Shown here piece after piece: positions 22,820 through 33,430 of a DNA stretch of 64,000 bases. The stretch is from Corythucha ciliata (Eukaryota; Arthropoda; Insecta; Hemiptera; Tingidae): positions 28,458,001 through 28,522,000 of the forward strand of contig CM075943.1 of NCBI GenBank assembly GCA_038030265.1, in the 5' to 3' direction. The notes beneath the pieces were generated by a model, which was given only the letters and a program-made list of their open reading frames with translations, was not told where the DNA came from and did no database searches. How positions within the stretch are numbered: position 1 is the stretch's first letter; each line of letters starts with the position of its first letter. A program made the translations under genes and the position numbers.

Positions 22820-25800
22820 GTAATACGCATAGAATATTACTAAAATTCGAATTAAAGAGGGTAAATTCCCAGAAAAGGCGATGGTGATACAGTTGCTCAA
22901 GTTAGTATACGAACGCTATAGTGCTGCAAGTTACAGCAGGGAATCTGAGAGGCTTCCTTGGCCTCTGTAGATCGGCTCACAAAACCCTCCAATTTTGCGG
23001 GTTTTACAAGCTAGAAAAACAATTTTCGTGGGTCTGGCTCACTAAAAAAATCCATTTCGCGGAGTTATGTTGCTGAAAATTCACCGGGTTGCCTCGCTGA
23101 AAAACCTTTCTACGGCTTTTGCAGACTGAAAAGCCATTTCTCTGGTCAGACTCACTAAGTGCAGTGTTAGCACTCTGTGTGTTGTGCTACTGCGTAGCCC
23201 TGCATGACGAGCTGCGATATTCGACGCGAAGTGCGATATTCAGTTCAGAGTGCTACCTCAGCGTGTATTATTGACTTCTTGTGTGTTGTGTCAACTCTTG
23301 CAATCTCGTCTTATTTTCAACAGTTCGACCAAAACTTCTTACAGAAAGCAGCCAGAACTAAACTATGCAACTTTTCAACAGGGGTGCCGAACAGTTGCCG
23401 TGTTTTTTTTTTTTTTTTGGTAATAAACTTTATGCATTCACGTCGTGACGTCAGTTTTACCTCGAAAAAGTATGACTTTTGCTGGGCCAAGAATATTTTT
23501 GCCTCGGATTGCAGATCCTAAATATTGTCCTGTGGTTTCTTTCATCCTCCTGACCGCAAAGCCGGCAATTTTGCTGCTATTCATCTCCATTAACTTTCAA
23601 TTCCACGGCTGTTTAAACTCCAGCACTAAACAATGGCACAGCTGTGAGACACGCCACATCCACGTGGCATATTCCGTGTTTCGTGTGAGCGTTGACTGCC
23701 CGGGAATTCCACTACATTGCTAATAGTTTCAGGCATAGCCACAACATCGCAAGTGAAACCGAGAATCGAATAAATCGCGAACTTAGTCAGACACAGCTTA
23801 GCGACAATGTGTGAACTGCCTGTGTGATGAGCCTTACCAGTCTTTGAGACGTCGTCCGCGCCGAGCCTCGTGGCCCGCAAAAAAGGCCCCAAAACTTTCA
23901 GTGTCACGAATATTTAGCTCCAAGTGTTGCAATTTTAGCGGCTATTCGTCAGGCTTCTTTATTTGTTATTTTATTCATTTATTTTATTGGCATTTAAGAA
24001 AGCCATATAATACAAGGAAATTTATGAAAATAAACATTGTCCCTACACCTAAGAAGGACATTATGCGAGGCATCTTACTGACTAAAATAGGCAAAAAGTA
24101 CCAATCCTCTTTGAAATGGAGGGGGGGGGGCAAGTTCATGGCTAAAACTGAGAAAATCTCTAATCGATGCTCGATGGTCGGTTGGGGGGGAACGAACTTA
24201 AAAAGGCCAAAATTGAGAAAGAGCGCGTATACCTATGTGCTGCAACTCTTTCGTCAAGTTTATGACTAAAATTGAAAACATTTGCTGATTCGCGGTTTCT
24301 GGAGGCATATTACAATTATAAATCAGAGGACCCGAAACCGGATGCCGAGTCCAGGGGCGCCAAATCCGTCCGAAGTTTTAAAGCTCTGTACAAATCAGGT
24401 TCTGGGTAATAAATTTGCAGTTTTCAGCTGGCATATCATTGGATTGTCACTTTACTTAGTCACATTTCAGTATAAATTGTCATATTTCCGGACGAATTTG
24501 ATAGTTTATTGGCAAAATTTGTCATTATCCACACAAGAAACGGTCATTTGATGTGGAAAGTCTGTTTTTCGGGCGAAATTTCATGATTTTTTTGTTATTG
24601 AGAAATGTTTAGTTTTAATGCAAATTACCAAATTTGAATGGAGTGTATTGAATAGCGAAAACAGTTAGTTTCAGGGATCGATTCCTCGCACTTATTCAGG
24701 CCTGTCGATTCTACAGCCGCCGACTGCGGGAAAATTTGTGCGGCAGTCTAAAAACGGGCTAAATCGGCCAAAAAATCAGAAATCACAGAAAGAACCCAAT
24801 CAACTGTCTGGGGCCGAAAATTCTACCAAATCGAAGATAATGCCAACATTGGCGGCCACTTAGTGGCGTAAATGGCGAAAACCGACTCGTTCGTTAACTA
24901 TGCATTGTCCTAAATGGGGGTGTCATAAACCTTGTTCGGCTCAAATCGAGACACTTCTGCAAAATTACCCTAAAATTGTAAAAGGTTTGTTCATTCCCTA
25001 ATCTCCATTTTGGTGAAAATGACCAGAATCCGCGGGGATTCTGAAATTGGAGATTGAACTTCGATCATACGAGCCATTGAAGATGTCCTCACTATGATCC
25101 CCACTGTTTTTGGGCACTCCCGAACCCCGAGCTCAGGGGAGTCGAGAAAATATACCGAAACCAGCGACATGGCAAAACGCTCATTGTCGATAACTTTTAG
25201 AGTGAGCACGGCGGTTCCTTGGTGGGGGGAGGAGGACCCATGGGTTTGCTAAGGTCCTGATATGAGGCCGTTAGTGAGCGTGTACAAATTAGTGAGCGTG
25301 TACAAATTTTTCAGGATGAACGCACAACACGCCGTCTGCTCTTGTTCCAATTCCCATTTTCATCCTTCGACTTTATTCCATTATCGGCCCAACATATCAC
25401 CCCTCCCTCCACCACACTTTCACCACATTTTTTCTACCAGGTAGCGACGAAGAATCAGAAAAAGAAGAGCTCGAAAGAATCCTAACCTCGCTCAAATCAA
25501 AGAAAGACAGATGCGCTCAACTAAGAGACTTGATAATACGCAAAATTGAAGCCAGGGACGCTGAAATAGCTCGAGGTAATTCCATTTTTACAAGCCCCTG
25601 CCCCTTTTTCGGAGAGCCATCACTGTTCATTCTTCAAAAATTCATTGTTTTTTTTTTTGTGTGTGTGTAAAAAGAAAGAGAGGTGGGAGCTTTATGATGG
25701 GAGGGGGGGTGTGGAGCTTTATGAATGTACAACCGGATAGCCTCAAAGCAAAGTTTTTGAAAGTGTAGTCAAGTTTCCCAAAAGATCCTCACTCTCTCTA

Positions 25801-26683
25801 TACCTCTTTCTCTCTGTGCAAAGTCTATTCTCTTGAATCGTTGAGTTGTGGTATGGGGTAGTTCGTTGGCGGGGAGGGGGAGGGATTCAAGTGCTGAAGA
25901 GGTTTCAGGGGGTAACTTTAAAATAAACCTTTCTTCAGAGACATAAATAATGATCGTATACCAAAGTTTGTAAAACCCTAAAATGGCGTCTTTCACTAAG
26001 TTAAAAAATCATTTTCAACGTTGAATTATAAGAGCGAGGAATTTTCTATAACTAAAAAACAAAACGTTTCAGACTTGGCCTCGCAGTTCGAAGCTTTAAG
26101 CCACGATGAACCTGTGCAACGTAAGTGTACAGATTTCAAGGCAGTAAAAAACTAGGATTACACGTTTTTCTTTTCGCGCAGCCATTGACAGGAAAGAAAG
26201 AATGACGGAAGAACTTATCAACGAGACCATGGAGTGCGTAATATGCGAGGATAAAATACTCAAAGCCAGCGCCATTTGGTCATGCTCCAATTGTTACAAT
26301 ATTATACACTTGGAGTGCATTAAAACTTGGGCTTCGAACGCTTTCCAACACATGGGTAACGTTTAAGTTTTTGAACAAATTAAATTCCACTGTAAATCGA
26401 TTTTTTTTCTATAATATAACGAAAAAAGGTGGAAGGTCGGCCTGGAGCTGCCCATATTGCAGAAAGGAAATCAGCGGAGAGATGACTCTCGAATATAAGT
26501 GTCTCTGCGGAAAAGTTTCTCGGCCTGAAATAGTAAAGAAGATCATCCCCTCCCCACTCACTCTTTAAAATTACAGAGCTTAATTTGTTTTTAAAGATGG
26601 TAAATATAACGCCACACACTTGCGGGCAAAGTTGTCAGCGGGGCTGCGCCACGTTGTGTCACCCTGGGCCATGCGACGCCTGA
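22638..26683 (+). CDS. NF-X1/NFXL1-type RING protein, short (~241 aa), 6 exons
   Basis: Joined exons: 22638-22819, 25445-25575, 26073-26120, 26182-26355, 26429-26532, 26597-26683. The start ATG directly follows an acceptor (TTTACAG). Residues ~1-110 are charged and helical with an acidic patch (DSSGDEESEKEE). The RING-type domain follows: ECVICE, then AIWSCSNCYNIIHLECIKTW, WSCPYC, and YKCLCGKV. NF-X1 proteins carry this RING before arrays of Cys-rich fingers that bind DNA (family knowledge). The last exon begins a finger, TPHTCGQSC then LCHPGPC, and stops at TGA where family members have the next Cys (CHPGPCPPC). Family members are about 900-1,100 aa with many fingers, so this is a truncated paralogue, a recent nonsense allele, or a lineage-specific short form. 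Confidence 0.85.
22820..25444 (+). other. Intron of the NF-X1-type gene, 2.6 kb
   Basis: Donor GTAATA. The acceptor is CCAGGTAG at 25443-25444; the AG four bases earlier would create an in-frame TAG. It contains reverse F1 units (about 22955-23130), F4 units (23480-23960), reverse F2 units (24180-24310) and otherwise unrecognised AT-rich DNA. Confidence 0.7.
25445..25575 (+). CDS. NF-X1-type gene, coding exon 2
   Basis: One base completes Gly; then DEESEKEELERILTSLKSKK to IEARDAEIAR, ending in phase 1 at CGAG|GTAATT. A charged, probably coiled-coil helix. Confidence 0.82.
26073..26120 (+). CDS. NF-X1-type gene, coding exon 3
   Basis: 48 nt, acceptor TTTCAG, donor CAAC|GTAAGT. Encodes DLASQFEALSHDEPVQ with a split Pro codon. 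Phase 1 on both sides. Confidence 0.85.
26182..26355 (+). CDS. NF-X1-type gene, coding exon 4 (RING first half)
   Basis: 174 nt, acceptor CGCAG, donor ATGG|GTAACG. Encodes RKERMTEELINETMECVICE through CIKTWASNAFQHM: the first zinc ligands of the RING (CVIC, WSCSNC, HLEC). Confidence 0.9.
26429..26532 (+). CDS. NF-X1-type gene, coding exon 5 (RING second half)
   Basis: Acceptor AAAAAAG, donor ATA|GTAAAG. Encodes GGRSAWSCPYCRKEIS and LEYKCLCGKVSRPEI. If the donor is ignored the frame runs to TAA at 26568, but splicing restores the 10-residue spacing between the RP/NPE step and HxC seen in the family, so I prefer the spliced reading. Confidence 0.85.
26597..26683 (+). CDS. NF-X1-type gene, last coding exon, stops inside a zinc finger
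   Basis: Acceptor TTTAAAG after a 64-nt intron. Encodes MVNITPHTCGQSCQRGC and ATLCHPGPCDA and then TGA. Compared with remembered NFXL1 (PHSCGQVC ... CHPGPCPPC) the loop between the two halves is about 8 residues shorter, and the final Cys codon is the stop. Confidence 0.75.
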   Translation: MVNITPHTCGQSCQRGCATLCHPGPCDA

Positions 26684-29600
26684 GTTGATGGACCGCCTGG
26701 CAGAATTTTTAGTTTTAAAAACTCGCTTATTTTGTTTATTTTGTATTAATTAGCTCGTCATTTTGTTTGGGATTTTATGATGCCCACTCCAAGTATTTTG
26801 CACTGTGATAGTTAATTTTCACATTGGCTGTCATCACGATTAGAGCGTAGAGGCTCTCTTGGCGATAATTCAACGTAATCGTAACTGTCTCAATCGCAAA
26901 AAACTGTCACCCTGAGCGTCTGCAAACTCCGCCATTTTTTTCAAATCGTCGTAGACGGACCACATTTTAACCTCTATAGCAAAGATACACATAATATAAT
27001 GTACGTTTAAATAGGGCAAAACCATCAATTCCTTGCCACGTTGGTACCTGCCATTTTTCCAATTTCCTTTTTAGAACGTGTGAGATATTTAATGTTCCCC
27101 AGGATAAAAAAAAGCGGCTAAAAAAATGCGCAATTACTAAACCATCGCTAAAGGTTTAATTTTGCAGAAAAAAGAAACAAATAAAATATCGCTGAAACTC
27201 AATGATTGTGTAGTTTTAATGTTTTCTTCCCCTGTGGCTATCATCCTCTTCCTTTTTTTCCCCCTTGAAGATGAAGAAAAAAAAGATAAAACCTCCTTAT
27301 TAAGTGTTTACAAGAGAAAATAACTGGAGCAGTTGTGGGCGGCCGTATATCCTCTTTTGACACCTAGATTACCCCCTCGCAACCCCCCTCAACGGCATTA
27401 CCTTTTCCTTTTGGCTACCTTTACCCAGTAATTGTGCCCCAAAGTCCCACAGATCTCATGTCAATAAATCAAAAGAAGCTTCCTATAGGAAACTGAGCCC
27501 CCACCCACTCATCCGCCCCCTTGTCCTCGTCAAAGAGGTCCCCAACAACCGTAATATCTTATATACGCACCATAATTTTCCCCTCTAATTCCTCCAGAAC
27601 CACACACACCCCCACCTTTCATATCATCGAAAATTCAATATTTTGACCGCCTCAGTTATGAGCCGAATAAATAAGGGAAATATTGAAGTTAAAAAATCCT
27701 GCGGACTTGGAAATCGTAAAGAATGTTTTAACGGTGGGAGGCGATACCATCCCTTTCATAAATTAATTTCGGGGCTCCAGGAATTTACCCCTTTTTTAAA
27801 CGTGTGGGCAATCACAGATATAGAATTCTCATAAGAGAAAGGGAAGGAGAGGGATTTTTTTGCAAAAAGGTATTTAATTAAGAATAAAAATTGAAAGGGG
27901 AAAGAATGTACAAAAAAAAGTCATACGAGCTTACATTGAAGAGGAAGGGGCGAGGGGGTGAATCTGGAGAGACTTTTTTTTTGTGATACCATTAGACGTG
28001 CGTAACTTCAACACGGTGAGGGTTGTGTGATGGGGGACGAGTTAAGAAGGTTGTAGGGCTCGCAGTTATTTTTTTCTTAAAGAACTGGAATTATATTGAA
28101 AAGACCTATCACGACCCCACCCACCACCCGTTTATTTACGGCTGTCACCAATTCACAATTGATCAGAGCCCCCGCTCCGTCACCGGTGGACACTGAATAA
28201 AGAAAAAAAGTTACGTATTGAACAATTTGAAACTTTGTAAAAGTGCAAAATTGTAAATGTGTAAAATGTAAATGTGTAAAATGCACCATTTGATTTGTCA
28301 TCATGATGGCAATCATGTCTTCTTTTTTTTATGAGGTCCATCTAGAACTGATTTATTCTTTTCAGAGCAGGGGCATGAGAGTTCTTAGAGGTTTTCTGAT
28401 AGAGGAGCACATAGTCTCAAGCTCCTCATTCCCTCCTTACACACACTCGATTTATGTTGCGCACACGGGATCAAGTTCGCAAGTTGGCCCTTTAAAATTC
28501 CAAATTTTGCAGATTGATGCAGACAGAACCAAAGCTCGCGTTTCTTGCTCATTCAAAAAGCGAATTTCACGCAGGAAATTTTCACCCTCATAGCCAATGT
28601 CCCCAATTTGACGGGGTTGACCCTTTCAAAATGCAATTCCACATGTTTTGGTCCTTCAAAAATGCCAAAACGCTGAAACGACCAAACCAATAAAAAGGTC
28701 CAATTCAAAAAGCTCTCAAGTCACGGAGCGCTCAAACCATAAAACGCTCTAACCACAAAACGCTCTAACCATACAACGCTCTAAACACAAAACGCTGTAA
28801 CCGCAAAACGTTCTATACCACAGAACGCTCCAACGACAATAACGCCAAGTTCAGAAAGCTCCAACCACAAAACGCTCTAATCATGAAGCTCCTAATCGCG
28901 AAAACGAAAAACCTCTCCAACGAAAAATCGAACAACCAAATCTGGAAACCGCTGCTTGCCATTTTCTAAATTATTGTCTATGAATTAGCAAATTTTTAGT
29001 CCAGGAGCCCACCATCATCACGACATTACATGGTCACTAGCAAATACGCAAGCGTATCGTCGCCAGAAATTTTTAGCGGGACAAGGCCGTGGTTAGAAGT
29101 CCATGGTTAGGCAAAGATCTCCTCCTCAAAAGGACTTCTCGAATAATGTCGCGATTAAGGGTAAATCACGGTCTTTGCGGTGTGTATGTAAAGAAAATTG
29201 GAGCTCGGTAGTCCAATGAATGTACAATTTGCCAGTCACCATACAGAATCGTTGGAACACATCTTTATGACTTGTGTCTTTAAGACTTGAAATTAAAAAA
29301 AAAAACACTAGTCAACTTAAATAGTTGACTGTGTAGTTGAAAAAGCAATTTAACCGGTTTGGCTCTTTCAAAAACCAATCTCGCTGGTTTGCGGGCCGTT
29401 GTAAAAACAAAATTTTGCTGGGTTGGCCCATTTCGCGGGATCGGCTTAACCAAAAAGGCTATTTCGCAGGTCTGGTAAACTCGAAACCCCAATTTGGCGG
29501 GGCCGGCTCCTTCAAAAACACAAATTCAGGTGGTTGGATCATTCGGGGATTCATTCTGCTGGGTATCCAAAGAGAGAGAATAAAAGGACGTTCTAAGAAA

Positions 29601-29760
29601 GTGCTGCAACCGGAAGGTTACCGCCGCAGGGAAGTGCCCCCCACCGTTCACACACTTTTAGATGCGGCCCTGACCGTTTGGATAAAAAGTTTTGCCCCTT
29701 CTTGTTAGCCCCCAACACAGAAACGCCAAGATAGAGGGTTCCCATGTAGGTGAAATGTAC
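26684..29760. other. No gene seen; 3' flank and repeats
   Basis: After the stop there is AT-rich DNA and no further CHPGPC-like finger on either strand. It includes reverse F1 units (about 28485-28680 and 29335-29560) and a short CGCTCTAACCACAAAA minisatellite. A few open frames of 60-120 codons are repeat-derived or low complexity. Confidence 0.6.
28725..28905 (+). repeat. Short minisatellite, ~18-bp unit
   Basis: About nine copies of AACGCTCTAACCACAAAA with substitutions (CATACAACGCTCTAA, CCGCAAAACGTTCTA, CCACAGAACGCTCC). It follows directly after reverse F1 units. Confidence 0.8.
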
Positions 29761-29764
29761 CGGA

Positions 29765-29880
29765 CAGTGGTGGACCTACGCTCTACGCTTATCCGGGCCC
29801 GGGCCGCTGGAAATCTATATGAAGCCCCTTAGCCTCTAAATAAACAAGATATTATACGTTTTTTTCCCGTAGCGTTAAAT
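29765..29880 (+). repeat. GGGCCCGGG-family terminal block (+ orientation)
   Basis: CAGTGGTGGACCTA, CGGGCCCGGGCC, then GAAGCCCCTTAGCCTCTAAA and TAAACAAGA. It matches, in reverse complement, 45920-46018. F2-type units start just after it (near 29885). Confidence 0.6.
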
Positions 29881-29942
29881 TATTAATTTTTCTCAATTTA
29901 AGCCGTAACATTATCGTTTTTTCTACTAGCCCAGTAAAATAA

Positions 29943-31164
29943 GGTCGAAGGTTGCAATAATTATGGTAGATGATTTTTTTTATTCATGTTGTTAGGGGTG
30001 GTGTAGGTAAGATGTGTTCAAATTGTTGACCTCGAAAAACCTCGGGATCATCCTTGAATTTGAGAAAGACGGCGAAATTTTTTGATTTTTTTCGGATTTA
30101 GGCACTTTTTTTCCTTAAGTAGCCATTTTTCGGCTGTGTCTGCGAAGTAACATTTCAAAGCAGACAAAATTTCCGACAAAACTAGTCCAATTAAATTGAC
30201 AAATGATGTTGATGTTTCTATGTCTCCATCATTTGTAACCATGTGGACTCATTTTAGTGGACAAAACGGTACACGGCCTTCAGATTTAGGCGAAACGTTC
30301 CAACAAACAGGAAACAAAACTGTAACTGTCGCGCAAGAAGCTGCATAACTACATTGATCAATAATTCATTGTTGATAGATGTAGTTCATAATTTTATTAG
30401 TTGGTACGGCCATTACTCGTAGTAGGCTGTTAACATGTTTTCGGTTTTCGTTATTCGTGACCATGTGGGATTGGTTTAATGGTCATTCTCACAAAATTAG
30501 ACCAGGTCGAATTCTGTAACCCCAATATTTCGATAACTGTAGGTGTAACTATAGTTTTAAGCGTTTTGTCTTTCATAGGACGAAATACGTAGGGCAAAAC
30601 ACCAAGGGCGTAGTTCAGTCTTCTTTTCGGCCTCGGACTATCAGCTACAAGAGGCACTTTGTCCTGGCACCATCGCTCAGGCAAAATTAGGCCGAGTACT
30701 CAAATGGATCAAACTAAGTGTAGGCATTATCATTCGGTTTATTCCTACGTACTCACCCGTTGAAAACGTTCAGAACCGTTCGAAAATCATTTTTCCTTTA
30801 TAAGAATCAAATCCATTGCGACAGGTAATGATTCTCGCACGAATCCGAAAGAGTTAATTTTGGCATAAATTTGACGAGCTTTATCTTGGAAACTACGATA
30901 TCTCCGAATCTCGCTTTGGACTCGTTTTGTCGGAAATGTTGTCTAATTTGAAAAGTTACTTCGTAGTCATTACCGAAAACAGGCTGATTTTGCAAAAAAT
31001 TGCCAAAACCCACAAAAAGTTCAAAATTGTCGCAGTTTTTCTATAATTTAAGGGTGATCCTGAGGTCTTTCGAGGTCAACAATTGGTACACGTCATACCT
31101 ACACCACCACAGACAACATGAAACCAAAAAATCATCTACCCTAATTATTGCAACCTGACCCCCC
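29943..31164. mobile_element. Inverted-repeat element, ~1.22 kb
   Basis: Left arm (29943-30070) contains GGTTGCAATAATTATGGTAG, then GGTGTAGGTAAGA and TTGTTGACCTCGAAA. The right arm (about 31038-31164) is its reverse complement with substitutions (CTACCCTAATTATTGCAACC). Arms are about 125 bp and roughly 85% alike by eye. The interior has no protein I recognise. A non-autonomous DNA transposon or foldback is likely; the target duplication was not resolved. Confidence 0.65.
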
Positions 31165-31181
31165 TTTTAGTGCATTTCATT

Positions 31182-31600
31182 CTGAAAAAAAGTTTTGTTC
31201 CGACAGCAGCCTGTCGGGATAAGTGCATTTCATTCATGCGACAATCGAGTCGAACCTCATAAGTTAGAACGATATCAATCAACTATGAATCACATTTAGG
31301 CCGTGGTATAGAAAGTCAAAATCATAAAATCGTGTTTCTTTTTACCGCAGGCCCCTTTTTTGGCACCAACTGAGGGGGAACAAAATGATGAAAATGAAAC
31401 ACAGTCGGTTTGATTGCCTATACGATATGGGAAGGCGGACTCTTTGTTAGAGGAGTTATTTGCAATTAAAATATTTATCCCGGCCTAAATTTCATTCATA
31501 ATTGATTGATATCGTTCTAACTTATGAGGTTCGACTCGATTGTCGCATGAATGAAATGCACTTATCCCGACAGGCTGCTGTCGGAACAAAACTTTTTTCA
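31182..31600. mobile_element. Foldback element with ~105-bp inverted arms
   Basis: Left arm begins CTGAAAAAAAGTTTTGTTCC and continues through GACAGCAGCCTGTCGGGATA to ATATCAATCAACTATGAAT. The right arm from 31494 is a nearly perfect reverse complement ending in ACTTTTTTCAG. A related fragment (GAAATGCACTCTTTCCGAC) lies at about 33160. It was probably mobile recently because the arms have diverged little. Confidence 0.8.
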
Positions 31601-31965
31601 GATTACGTTAATTTTCAGATCAGTTAAATTAGGTTAAATGGTATGTCACTATTTCACCATTGCAGAATGCGGAGTGCCTGGGTTCGAATCCGAAACATTT
31701 TTTTATTTATTTTTTTTGTTCCTCCCTTTTTGGCCCACCTCTGGATTTTTTACTCAATATTTATTAGGCTGTAGGCAAATCAAATAAAAGACACGGCTCA
31801 AAATTCAGTGTCAATGAAATTTTTTGGTAATTGGGTGGTCCAGTAAGGCATAGCGTTAATTTAATAGCTCCCCTCCGCCGAGAACTCCCCTGCCATATCA
31901 ACGGATTTGGTTCACAAGGGTCTCATACGAAAGCGCGTTCATTTCTCATTACTCGTGTCAATTTT

Positions 31966-32212
31966 GGGGGCAATTGCAGCAACAGCCGTGCGGTAGCGAA
32001 TTTTCAACTAATTCAAACCCCTCTTTCACACCGTTCCCGTGGACCGATTCATCTGGATCACGAACTCGTCCGAGATATTCACGCTATTGATTTTTAGACC
32101 AAATTTGGTTGCCCTAAGTCAAAAATTGCGACCGTGATCGTGCTAACAAGCGAGGGGCCATAAATATATATAAATAAATATATATTTATATATTTATAAT
32201 ATTATGGCCGTT
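31966..32212 (+). repeat. Dispersed repeat, also at 47430-47645 in reverse
   Basis: Runs from GGGCAATTGCAGCAACAGCC through CACGAACTCGTCCGAGATAT to TGCTAACAAGC and an AT-rich palindrome (TATATATAAATAAATATATA). The reverse complement at 47430-47645 is nearly identical over about 200 bp. Its TTGTTAGCACG end matches the start of each unit of the satellite that follows. Confidence 0.75.
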
Positions 32213-33047
32213 TTCTTGTTAGCACGATAACTCTCGAAGAAATTAGTTTAGCGGAACGCGCTTTGGCACAAAAATCAGTAGTCATAAGACACCGGTCGGT
32301 ATTGCATTTGGGCCAAATCGGTCAAGGTGGAGGGGGGGAAAATCGGGCTTGAAGTCGTCAAAAAATCACTAAAAATCACCAGTTGATTCTAGAAGCATCA
32401 TATTCGGTACGTATACTCCATGTTAGACTAGCCTTTGATTCCCATTTTAATTTTTTGAAAAAGTCAAGGGGGAGGGGGTGGTGCCCCCGGGGTGGAAGTA
32501 AGTGTGTGGTCTTGTTAGCACGATAACTCTCGTAGAAATTAATTTAGTAGAACGCGCTTTATCTAAAAAATCATTAGTCATAAGATCCCGGTCGGTATTG
32601 CATTTGGGATAAATCGGTCAAGGTGGAGGGGGGAAAATAGGGGTTGAAATGGTAAAAAAATCACTAAAAATCACCAGTTCATTCTGGAAGCATCATATTC
32701 GGTACGTATACTCCATGTTAGACTAGCCTTTGATTCCCATTTTAATTTTTTGTAAAAGTCGAGGGGAAGGGGGTGGTGCCCCCGGGGTGGAAGTAAGTGT
32801 GTGGTCTTGTTAGCACGATAACTCTCGTAGAAATTAATTTAGCGGAACACGCTTTATCTAAAAAAATCAGTATTCATAAGACACCGGTCGGTATTGAATT
32901 TGGGCCATATCGGTAAAGGAGGTGGGGGGGGGGGGGAAATACGGCTTGAAATGATCAAAAAATCACTACAAGTCACCAGTTGATTCCAGAAGCATTATAT
33001 TCGGTATGATGACTCCATTTTGAAATAGCCTTTGATTCCCATTAAGT
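32213..33047 (+). repeat. Satellite, three ~295-bp tandem units
   Basis: Units start at CTTGTTAGCACGATAACTCT (anchors at 32221, 32517 and 32812, spacing 296 and 295 bp). Each contains GGTCGGTATTG, AATCACTAAAAATCACCAG, CATATTCGGTACGTATACTC and, in the first two, GGTGGTGCCCCCGGGGTGGAA. The third is shorter at its 3' end and more diverged. Confidence 0.9.
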
Positions 33048-33234
33048 TCAGCTTAAACAAACCCGGCAGCAAACAGTACGAGGGAGGGTCAAACATAAAC
33101 GAAACAAATCATGGTCTCAACATTACTACTTCTGGGACGGCTTAGGCTATCCGTTCACAAAATGAAATGCACTCTTTCCGACCGCCAGCTGCCGGAGCGA
33201 AATTTTTATTTCTTATTTTACTGGACTATACACC

Positions 33235-33430
33235 TTATCCATGAGTTAGCATTTTTTCTCAACTTTAGCCAGGAGGATTAGCGATTTCCCCTATTTCAGC
33301 CGTGAATTAGCGATTTTTCTCGAGTTTAGCGGAAAATTAGCCTTTATCTTCATTTTAGCAGTAAATTAGCGATTATACAAAGTTTTAACCAAGAATTGGC
33401 ACTTTTTCTCAATTTTGATCATGTCCGCCA
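33235..33430 (+). repeat. F2 minisatellite fragment
   Basis: Units such as 'gccgtgaattagcgattttt' and 'agcggaaaattagccttta' and 'gcagtaaattagcgattat'. Same family as the long array in the hAT element. Confidence 0.75.

Noticed and set aside
24700..25250. Repeat related to the 295-bp satellite (AAATCGGCCAAAAAATCA)
   Set aside because: Only a short composition-driven resemblance; no extended match.
25437..25444. Acceptor at CTACCAG (25438-25440) for NF-X1 exon 2
   Set aside because: It would put TAG in frame. Using the AG four bases later keeps the frame and gives Gly-Asp-Glu-Glu.
26533..26568. Ending the NF-X1-type protein at the TAA after PSPLTL
   Set aside because: Splicing at ATA|GTAAAG gives the family's exact spacing to the PHxCGQ motif and opens the finger, so the unspliced stop is less likely.
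31625..31695. tRNA-like sequence with B-box GGTTCGAATCC
   Set aside because: The B-box is perfect but the T stem and acceptor stem do not pair and the A-box is weak. At most a decayed SINE head.
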